NCBI GenBank assembly: GCA_023424095.1
Contig: JAFAEG010000025.1
Span: 1 to 13,418, forward strand
DNA: 13,418 nt
Origin: Pseudomonadota bacterium
GTDB taxonomy: Bacteria > Pseudomonadota > Alphaproteobacteria > Sphingomonadales > Sphingomonadaceae
Direction: 5' to 3'
Positions 1 to 5,311 of the stretch are shown here, one piece after another. Under the pieces are notes generated by a model that ran no database searches, was not told where the DNA came from, and was given only the letters and a program-made list of their open reading frames with translations. Numbering within the stretch: position 1 is the stretch's first letter; each line of letters starts with the position of its first letter. The translations under genes and the position numbers were made by a program.

Positions 1-15
1 CGCACCCACCCCCAA

Positions 16-39
16 CCCCTCCCTGCGAGCAGGGAGGGG
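16..39. terminator. GC-rich hairpin at the 3' end of the DUF4349 gene
   Basis: A perfect 10-bp stem (CCCCTCCCTG pairing with CAGGGAGGGG) closes a 4-nt CGAG loop. It lies 7 bp beyond the stop of the minus-strand lipoprotein gene, so it could terminate that transcript. No clear U-run follows, so it could equally be a dispersed REP-like palindrome. Confidence 0.45.
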
Positions 40-46
40 GGCAAGA

Positions 47-940
47 TCAGGCTGAGGGGGCTTCAGTTGCCGCGCGGCGGCGGCGCAAAGCGCGCACGCC
101 GAGCCAGATCAGGCCGGCGCCGACCAGCCAGGGCGACAGCATGACCAGGATCATGAACAGGCCATAAGCGAGCCACTTGGCCTGATCCCAGGCGCTGGCG
201 AGCGCGCCGCCAAAGTCCGGCGCGCCGACGGCATAAGCGCCTGAGCGGTAGGACAGAATCACCGGCGTGGTCGCCAGTTCCTCGCGCGCTTCGCCCCGCG
301 TGCCGCGCAGCGACTGGAGCTGGGAGCGAATGCCGGCGGCCTCGTGATTGAGGTCGCGGATCGTGCCGACGCTTCCGCCGCGCGCGATCTGCGCCTCCAG
401 CTCGGCCAGCCGTTCCTCCAGCTGGGCGATCGTGCGGGTGGCGCCGCGAATGCCGCTGCCGACGTCGCGGCCGGTGACCTGGCTGTCGATCAGCCGCCCT
501 TCGGCTTCGCGCACGCTCGCCATCGCTTGCTCGCCGAAGCGGTGGGCAAGGCCGGGCTCGACCGCGAGATTGAGGTCGGCGCGCACGTCATTGTCGCGGC
601 CGCTATAGGTCATGCCGGTGATCCGGCAGCGCGCCGCGCCCATTTCCTCGCAAAGCGACGCATGGCGTTGCTGGACGGTGGCGATCCGGTCGCCGGCCAG
701 GCCGAAATTGTAGCGATAGGCGAAGGCGACGTCGGGGGCCGCGTCCGGCGAGATTGCGGGCGGGGCGTTGCCGGGGCCGCGCGTGGCCATGGACGAGGGG
801 GCTTCGGCGACGTCGTAAGTGGACGCGCCGTTGGCTGAACTTGTCGAGGTCGAATCGGGGCCGTCCGGCCCTTCTTTCATTCCACCGCAGCCGGCGAGGG
901 CGAGAGCGGCGATCCCGGTGAAGGCGAGAGAGAAACGCAT
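47..940 (-). CDS. DUF4349-type membrane lipoprotein
   Basis: This 297-aa envelope protein has no known enzymatic role. It starts with a lipoprotein signal peptide whose lipobox is L15-A-G-C18, so the mature protein should be lipidated on Cys18. A Ser/Thr/Pro-rich linker (about 22-70) leads to a soluble region. A Leu/Glu/Ala heptad-like coiled coil (about 168-222) follows, then one C-terminal membrane helix (about 257-283) and an Arg-rich cytoplasmic tail (RRRRR). The order lipobox, periplasmic domain, coiled coil and C-terminal helix matches what I know of DUF4349 proteins. The start is supported by a strong AAGGAGG ribosome site (946-952 on the complement). The gene is transcribed alone towards the left edge. 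Family assignment is from remembered architecture; lipoprotein and membrane features are seen directly. Confidence 0.85.
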   Translation of the reverse strand: MRFSLAFTGIAALALAGCGGMKEGPDGPDSTSTSSANGASTYDVAEAPSSMATRGPGNAPPAISPDAAPDVAFAYRYNFGLAGDRIATVQQRHASLCEEMGAARCRITGMTYSGRDNDVRADLNLAVEPGLAHRFGEQAMASVREAEGRLIDSQVTGRDVGSGIRGATRTIAQLEERLAELEAQIARGGSVGTIRDLNHEAAGIRSQLQSLRGTRGEAREELATTPVILSYRSGAYAVGAPDFGGALASAWDQAKWLAYGLFMILVMLSPWLVGAGLIWLGVRALRRRRAATEAPSA

Positions 941-967
941 GGCATCCTCCTTATCGTTGGGACCGTA

Positions 968-997
968 ACTTTACCTCATCGGTTGAGAATATGACAA
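968..997 (-). promoter_or_regulatory. candidate promoter of the DUF4349 lipoprotein gene
   Basis: On the minus strand a TTGTCA box (992-997) is followed after 18 nt by TAAAGT (968-973). This is a fair match to -35/-10 elements, placed about 28 nt upstream of the start codon with an AAGGAGG site between. Position fits; sequence match is moderate. Confidence 0.35.
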
Positions 998-1050
998 GAG
1001 GCTAAATTCAGGGGTGGCAAGGGCATGGCTTGCGAAGGGGATTCGGTCGC

Positions 1051-1061
1051 ATGTCCGCAAT
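1051..1061 (+). repeat. half-copy of the GTCCGC palindromic repeat
   Basis: ATGTCCGCAAT matches the left arm and first loop bases of the repeats at 1920, 2289 and 2679. No matching GCGGAC arm follows, so it is a remnant or a chance match. Confidence 0.3.
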
Positions 1062-1116
1062 CAGAGGCTCGTGCGTTCCCGCTCCCAGCCGGACTGGTCA
1101 GACCGACCTGCGCTCC

Positions 1117-1839
1117 TCAACCGAAGAGCGAATAGAGCCACTGACCCAGGTCGCGCTGCAAGCCCTGGTCGAAGAAAGCCACTTCGAAGCTTTGCTCCAC
1201 AAGGAGTGCGGGCGCGACAAAGAGCCAGACCGGGTGAACCTTCCCGTACTTCGCCTTGTCCCGCACGGCGGCAATGACGATCGGCAGGTAGGCACAGACC
1301 AATGCCAACCAGATTTCCGGATTTGGCACCTCTGGAAGCCAGTGACGCAGGCGGAAAAATGCCGGCCACAGCAAGTGGATGGTGGCAAGCAGCATCAGCC
1401 GCTTGTGCCAGTCAGGCCTCTTGCGAAGCATGATCGCCGCGGCGACGAGCAGGACGAACAGGCTGAGCCCCGTCACGGTCCCGGCCAGCGCGGAGGTGGC
1501 GGCGCTGCCGATGTGCGGCAAATCTCTTGAGGCTGCCCAGCCAGCAGTCGCGATCCCGCTAATGCAGACCGTGATTGCGAGTGGCAGCGCCACGAGTCCG
1601 AGCTTGCGATGCAACCCGGACCGGCGCCAACGGACGAGCAACGGTTGACCGATAAACAGAAGCAACCATGCCAAGGCCGACGCGCCGTGAAGGTGAACGA
1701 ACCACGGTGCCGAAAATGTCTGTCGGAACATCGGGACGGCGTAGGTCCAGCCGAAACCAACCGCGACGACCACCAGGCCCGCAAGTCCCATGCCGAAGTA
1801 AAACGGCATCGCTCGATCCCGAACCCAGACATTAGCCAT
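1117..1839 (-). CDS. predicted seven-helix membrane protein (DUF2306-like)
   Basis: This 240-aa integral inner-membrane protein shows about seven hydrophobic segments by eye: residues 14-38, 47-69, 80-101, 118-139, 147-163, 176-192 and 205-223. Several histidines sit at helix ends or just outside them: VHLHG (49, 51), GLHRKLG (77), DWHKRLM (145) and H155. This resembles DUF2306-like membrane proteins, where such histidines could bind heme or metal, but that is inference. The ATG at 1839 has a weak CGGGGA ribosome site upstream. The gene is divergent from the small gene at 1950, and the repeat copies at 1881-1943 lie in the shared upstream region. No function can be given beyond membrane location. 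Confidence 0.75.
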   Translation of the reverse strand: MANVWVRDRAMPFYFGMGLAGLVVVAVGFGWTYAVPMFRQTFSAPWFVHLHGASALAWLLLFIGQPLLVRWRRSGLHRKLGLVALPLAITVCISGIATAGWAASRDLPHIGSAATSALAGTVTGLSLFVLLVAAAIMLRKRPDWHKRLMLLATIHLLWPAFFRLRHWLPEVPNPEIWLALVCAYLPIVIAAVRDKAKYGKVHPVWLFVAPALLVEQSFEVAFFDQGLQRDLGQWLYSLFG

Positions 1840-1880
1840 GTTCGATTCCCCGTCGGGATCAGTTTGTCGAAGGCTGTTCC

Positions 1881-1904
1881 TGTCCGCAATGGGTCGGAAA
1901 CAGG
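1881..1904 (+). repeat. degenerate copy of the GTCCGC...GCGGAC repeat
   Basis: The left arm and loop (TGTCCGCAATGGGTCGGAA) are nearly identical to the copy at 2677. The right arm has decayed to ACAGGC. It lies 41 bp upstream of the membrane-protein start on the opposite strand and 16 bp before the next copy. Confidence 0.6.
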
Positions 1905-1919
1905 CTCTCGCTCTTGCGG

Positions 1920-1946
1920 GTCCGCTAATGGTGGAAAGCGGACATT
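1920..1946 (+). repeat. palindromic repeat copy abutting the zinc-ribbon gene
   Basis: GTCCGC (1920-1925), a 12-nt loop and GCGGAC (1938-1943) form an interrupted 6-bp palindrome followed by ATT. The GTG start of the next gene lies 6 bp beyond the right arm, so the repeat fills the place where a promoter or ribosome site would be expected. Confidence 0.75.
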
Positions 1947-1949
1947 CGC

Positions 1950-2273
1950 GTGATTAGGATCATCGCGGAGCAAGTATGCGGGCGGTGCCAAGTGACGCTT
2001 TATGAGAAGGGGTGGTTTGCCGCTGGGTGGGCTTTGCTCCTGGTTCTTTCTTCGCCACTATGGTTGTGGGGCTTCCTGGAGCCGAGGTTCGGCGGAGTAG
2101 GCGCCGTGGCGGGTGTGACGCTATTGCTCGCTCACGGCGTCGCGTTTCACTTTCTCATTAGGTGCAGGAACTGCGGCAAAAATCCCTTCGAGAAGAAGAT
2201 CATTGGCGGCATCGTATGGACGACATTGCCGCGTAAGTCCTGCGGCCGATGCGGGGCATCGACTGACGGGTAA
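1950..2273 (+). CDS. small membrane protein with zinc-ribbon-like cysteine pairs
   Basis: This 107-aa protein was not recognised. It has a CxxC pair near the N terminus (CGRC, 10-13), two hydrophobic helices (about 24-44 and 50-70), then CRNCGK (about 72-77) and CGRCG near the C terminus. Alternating cysteine pairs on both sides of a helical hairpin suggest a membrane-anchored zinc ribbon, with the termini meeting on one side of the membrane. The GTG at 1950 is the only ordinary in-frame start that keeps the first CxxC: an in-frame stop lies at 1926, and the next GTG (1992) would remove the pair. No convincing ribosome site precedes it. The gene lies between two repeat copies. Confidence 0.6.
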   Translation: MIRIIAEQVCGRCQVTLYEKGWFAAGWALLLVLSSPLWLWGFLEPRFGGVGAVAGVTLLLAHGVAFHFLIRCRNCGKNPFEKKIIGGIVWTTLPRKSCGRCGASTDG

Positions 2274-2288
2274 ACGGCCTAGTTGAAC

Positions 2289-2315
2289 GTCCGAAATGGG
2301 TGGAAAGCGGACATT
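2289..2315 (+). repeat. palindromic repeat copy between the two small genes
   Basis: GTCCGA (2289-2294), a 12-nt AATGGGTGGAAA loop and GCGGAC (2307-2312) followed by ATT. Same orientation and arm spacing as the copy at 1920. It starts 16 bp after the stop of the zinc-ribbon gene and ends 21 bp before the next gene. Confidence 0.75.
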
Positions 2316-2335
2316 GTGCCCGATAGACTTCTCTC

Positions 2336-2671
2336 ATGAAGCCCAGCGATCACGATCTGGAACTGGAAGACTTGGATAGGCGCGCCACCGGGCGCCTACT
2401 GGCCGCAGATACCTTCGACGCGAGCGCGTTTCGGTCGCTGATCGACTACCTCTCCGGTAAGGCCGAGGACATCAAGGGCGAAAATGTCATCTCTAAGCAG
2501 GTGCTTGGCAGCTTGCGGACAGCCGCGTCAGCGATTCGAAGCCGGTCGGACTACTTGCAGCAAGTCCGCGAGAACCTTGGCCTAGCCGACGAGTTCGAGA
2601 TGTTGCTGGACCTGATGATTATTAGCGAAAGCCCTCAGGATCGTGTGCCGGGAGTGCCGAGGATCATCTGA
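2336..2671 (+). CDS. small helical protein of unknown function
   Basis: This 111-aa acidic, soluble protein was not recognised. It appears almost entirely helical. An N-terminal charged segment (DLELEDLDRRATGRLL, about 7-22) is followed by amphipathic helices through residue 95, then a short Pro-rich tail (PQDRVPGVPRII). There is no signal peptide, membrane segment or cysteine. The ATG at 2336 has no clear ribosome site within 15 nt. The gene follows the zinc-ribbon gene on the same strand with a repeat copy on either side, suggesting the two arrived or move together. It could encode a small regulatory or accessory protein, but nothing in the sequence identifies a role. Confidence 0.55.
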   Translation: MKPSDHDLELEDLDRRATGRLLAADTFDASAFRSLIDYLSGKAEDIKGENVISKQVLGSLRTAASAIRSRSDYLQQVRENLGLADEFEMLLDLMIISESPQDRVPGVPRII

Positions 2672-2676
2672 CCCGG

Positions 2677-2705
2677 ATGTCCGCAATGGGTCGGAAGCGG
2701 ACCTT
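2677..2705 (+). repeat. palindromic repeat copy after the small helical gene
   Basis: ATGTCCGC (2677-2684), a 12-nt AATGGGTCGGAA loop and GCGGAC (2697-2702). It begins 5 bp after the upstream stop codon. Orientation and loop match the copies at 1881 and 2289. Confidence 0.75.
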
Positions 2706-2997
2706 CGCAGGAGGCCTGCGGGGGGCAGTTGACGCGCCTGCGGGCTTGCTGTGCGGGACCGGCTCGACCCGAAGCGCCAACGGGGGCTTGGGGACGTGGG
2801 CTCAGGACAAAAACCAGTTTCCTACAGGCTTTTCGTTCTGGTAATGTTCTCGCATGATGCCCCACACGCATTTGCTTCCGGCCGGATCGATGCCAGCCTC
2901 GCGAATGGCACCCCCCGCGAACCCGTGTGCCATTCGTGCCATTAGCCTTGCCCGCGCCCTCGCCAGCGCGCGCTTGGCTTGCTAGTCGCCTCCCACG
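2706..2997. other. gene-poor stretch upstream of parC
   Basis: No convincing gene is seen here on either strand. A 43-codon frame (2854-2985) just after the LexA-type box has no recognisable composition or ribosome site. The stretch should contain the parC promoter. Its only clear motif is the direct repeat at 2835-2849. Confidence 0.5.
2835..2849 (+). promoter_or_regulatory. candidate LexA (SOS) operator, GTTC-N7-GTTC
   Basis: GTTC (2835-2838), TGGTAAT, GTTC (2846-2849) is an exact match to the direct-repeat LexA box known from alphaproteobacteria. A TAATGT hexamer inside it (2842-2847) could be a -10 element, so bound LexA would block the promoter. The next recognisable downstream gene is parC, 148 bp away. 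It is the only such box I found in the window. Confidence 0.55.
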
Positions 2998-5256
2998 ATG
3001 CCGACCAAGACTGAAGACCAAGCCCCCGCGATCATCGACGCGAGCTTCGACGAGGCGCTGTCGCAGCGTTACCTCGTCTATGCGCTGTCCACGATCACCG
3101 CCCGCTCGCTGCCGGATCTGCGCGACGGGCTGAAGCCGGTCCACCGCCGCCTGCTCTGGGCGATGCGCGGGCTGAAGCTCGATCCCGCTTCGGCTTACAA
3201 GAAATGCGCCCGCGTCGTCGGCGACGTGATCGGCAAATATCATCCGCATGGCGACCAGTCGGTCTATGACGCGATGGTCCGCTTGGCGCAGACCTTTGCG
3301 CTGCGCTATCCGCTCGTCGACGGGCAGGGGAATTTCGGCAATATCGACGGCGATAATGCCGCCGCCTATCGCTACACCGAAGCGCGGCTGACGCGGGTCG
3401 CGATCGACCTGATGGCCGGGCTCGACGAAGGCACGGTCGACTACAAGCCGACTTACAATGGCGAGGATGAGGAGCCGGAGGTCTTCCCCGGCCTGTTCCC
3501 GAACCTGCTCGCCAACGGCGCCAGCGGCATCGCCGTCGGCATGGCGACCAGCATTCCGCCGCACAATGCCGCCGAACTGATCGACGCCGCCACCTTGCTG
3601 GTGGACGAGAAACCGGGCGAACCCGTCTCCGACGCGGTCTTGCTCGAACATGTGAAGGGCCCGGATTTCCCGACCGGCGGCATCGTCGCGGATGGGCCGG
3701 AGGTGATCGCCCATGCTTATGCCACCGGGCGCGGCGCGTTCCGCGTGCGGGCGAAGTGGAGCCTGGAGGATCAGGGGCGCGGCACCTGGGTCGCGGTGAT
3801 CACCGAGATTCCATACGGTGTGCAGAAGGGAAAATTGATCGAGCAGATCGCGACCCTGATCGCGGACAAGAAATTGCCGATCCTGGCCGACGTGCGCGAC
3901 GAATCCGACGCGGAGATCCGCATCGTGCTGGAGCCGCGGGCGCGCACCGTCGATCCGCAGGTCCTGATGGACAGCCTGTTCCGGCTGAGCGACCTGGAGA
4001 CGCGTTTCTCGCTGAACCTCAACGTGCTCGACGCCAGCCGAACGCCGCGGGTGATGGGCCTGCGCGAAGTGCTGAGCCAGTGGGTGGCGTTCCAGATCGA
4101 GGTGCTGGTCAAGCGCTCGAACCACCGGCTCGACAAGATCGCCGACCGGATCGAGCTGCTCGACGGCTATCTGATCGCCTATCTGAACCTCGATCGCGTG
4201 ATCGAGATCATCCGCACCGAGGACGAGCCCAAGCCGGTGATGATGGCGGAATTCGGCCTGACCGACCGCCAGACCGAGGCGATCCTCAACATGCGGCTGC
4301 GCTCGCTTCGCCGGCTCGAGGAAATGGAGATCAAGTCCGAGCGCGACAAGCTGGAGAAGGAGCGGGCCGAACTGACCGCTCTGGTCGAGAGCCCGGCGCG
4401 GCAGAAGACCCGGCTGAAGAAGGATCTGGCCGAGCTGAAGAAGCGCTACGGCCCGGAGACCGAGCTTGGCCGGCGGCGCACGCTGATCGAGGAAGCCGGG
4501 CCGGCGCGGGAAATCCCGCTCGAGGCGATGATCGAGCGCGAGCCGATCACCATCATCCTGTCGCAGCGCGGCTGGATCCGGGCGATGAAGGGTCATGTCG
4601 AGGCGGGCGAGGCCGACAGTCTGAAGTTCAAGGAAGGCGACGCGCTCGCTTTCCCGCTGCTGCACGCCCACACCACCGACAAGATATTGCTCGCCTCGTC
4701 GGACGGCCGTTTCTACACGCTCGCCGCCGACAAGCTGCCGGGCGGGCGGGGCTTTGGCGAGCCGGTGAAATTGATGGCCGACATCGAGGGAGAAGGCAGC
4801 ATCATCGCCTTGCTGCGCGCGGCCGGCGCGGAAAAATTGCTGGTCGCTTCCTCGGACGGCAAGGGCTTCATCACCCCGGCCGCGGCGGCCGTCGCCGAAA
4901 CGCGCAAGGGCAAGCAGGTCGTCAATCTGCGCGCGGGGCAGAAATTGAAGGTCGTCCGGCCGCTCAAGCCCACTGACGATTGGGTCGCGGTGATCGGCGA
5001 CAATCGCAAATTGGTCGCCTTCCCGATCGCCGAGAACCTGCCCGAAATGGGCCGGGGGCAGGGTGTCACGCTGCAGCGTTATCGCGACGGCGGCCTGTCC
5101 GATGCCACCGCCTTCCGCGCCGAGGAAGGGCTGAGCTGGTCGCTGGGCGGCGAGAGCGGGCGGACCCGGACGGAGGATATGGGACCCTGGCTGACCGCCC
5201 GGGCCGCGGCCGGGCGGATGCCGCCGCAGGGCTTCCCCCGCAACAACCGTTTCTGA
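2998..5256 (+). CDS. parC: DNA topoisomerase IV subunit A
   Basis: ParC with ParE forms topoisomerase IV, which decatenates replicated chromosomes and removes supercoils in an ATP-dependent way. The 752-aa length fits the family. The N-terminal breakage-reunion domain has LRDGLKPVHRR (41-51), the winged-helix region ending in KYHPHGDQSVYDAMV (80-94), and the catalytic tyrosine Y126 in AAYRYTEARL. A coiled-coil tower follows (about 370-480), and the C-terminal half carries beta-pinwheel-like repeats (SQRGWIRAMKG, ASSDGRFYTL, ASSDGKGFI). ParC is preferred over GyrA because the C-terminal GyrA box (QRRGGKG) is absent. The position equivalent to E. coli ParC Ser80 is Gln87, probably normal for the lineage. 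The ATG at 2998 lacks an obvious ribosome site. It may be under LexA control. Confidence 0.95.
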   Translation: MPTKTEDQAPAIIDASFDEALSQRYLVYALSTITARSLPDLRDGLKPVHRRLLWAMRGLKLDPASAYKKCARVVGDVIGKYHPHGDQSVYDAMVRLAQTFALRYPLVDGQGNFGNIDGDNAAAYRYTEARLTRVAIDLMAGLDEGTVDYKPTYNGEDEEPEVFPGLFPNLLANGASGIAVGMATSIPPHNAAELIDAATLLVDEKPGEPVSDAVLLEHVKGPDFPTGGIVADGPEVIAHAYATGRGAFRVRAKWSLEDQGRGTWVAVITEIPYGVQKGKLIEQIATLIADKKLPILADVRDESDAEIRIVLEPRARTVDPQVLMDSLFRLSDLETRFSLNLNVLDASRTPRVMGLREVLSQWVAFQIEVLVKRSNHRLDKIADRIELLDGYLIAYLNLDRVIEIIRTEDEPKPVMMAEFGLTDRQTEAILNMRLRSLRRLEEMEIKSERDKLEKERAELTALVESPARQKTRLKKDLAELKKRYGPETELGRRRTLIEEAGPAREIPLEAMIEREPITIILSQRGWIRAMKGHVEAGEADSLKFKEGDALAFPLLHAHTTDKILLASSDGRFYTLAADKLPGGRGFGEPVKLMADIEGEGSIIALLRAAGAEKLLVASSDGKGFITPAAAAVAETRKGKQVVNLRAGQKLKVVRPLKPTDDWVAVIGDNRKLVAFPIAENLPEMGRGQGVTLQRYRDGGLSDATAFRAEEGLSWSLGGESGRTRTEDMGPWLTARAAAGRMPPQGFPRNNRF

Positions 5257-5258
5257 TC

Positions 5259-5305
5259 AAGGCGTAACGGCCTTTAGCGGGCGTTAACCCTCTTCGCCTA
5301 ACGCC
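5259..5305 (+). other. two small inverted repeats between parC and the GGDEF-EAL gene
   Basis: AAGGC (5259-5263) pairs with GCCTT (5270-5274) around a 6-nt loop and is followed by a short T-run. GGCGTTA (5280-5286) pairs with TAACGCC (5299-5305). They could form a weak terminator and an operator or attenuator in the 55-bp gap. Stems are short, so this is tentative. Confidence 0.3.
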
Positions 5306-5311
5306 TGCAGC

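Noticed and set aside
1473..1991. A 172-codon minus-strand frame overlapping the seven-helix protein
   Set aside because: Its first part translates the palindromic repeats (NVRFPPLADP) and the rest is an out-of-frame reading of the membrane-protein gene.
1920..2702. Integron attC sites or a CRISPR array
   Set aside because: The arms are GTCCGC/GCGGAC and not the GTTRRRY/RYYYAAC cores of attC. There is no integrase. Spacing of about 370-390 bp with genes between excludes CRISPR.
2854..2985. A 43-codon frame starting 5 bp after the LexA-type box
   Set aside because: It has no ribosome site, and its composition (Ala, Pro, Met, Arg) does not suggest a protein or a functional leader peptide. More likely part of the parC 5' leader.
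2635..4671. A 678-codon open frame on the minus strand across parC
   Set aside because: ParC on the plus strand is unmistakable through the same bases. The antisense frame is rich in Arg, Asp, Gln and His, as expected from a GC-rich codon shadow, and has no family motif.
3756..4976. A 406-codon plus-strand frame inside parC
   Set aside because: Arg/Asp/Gly-rich +1 shadow of parC with no motif.
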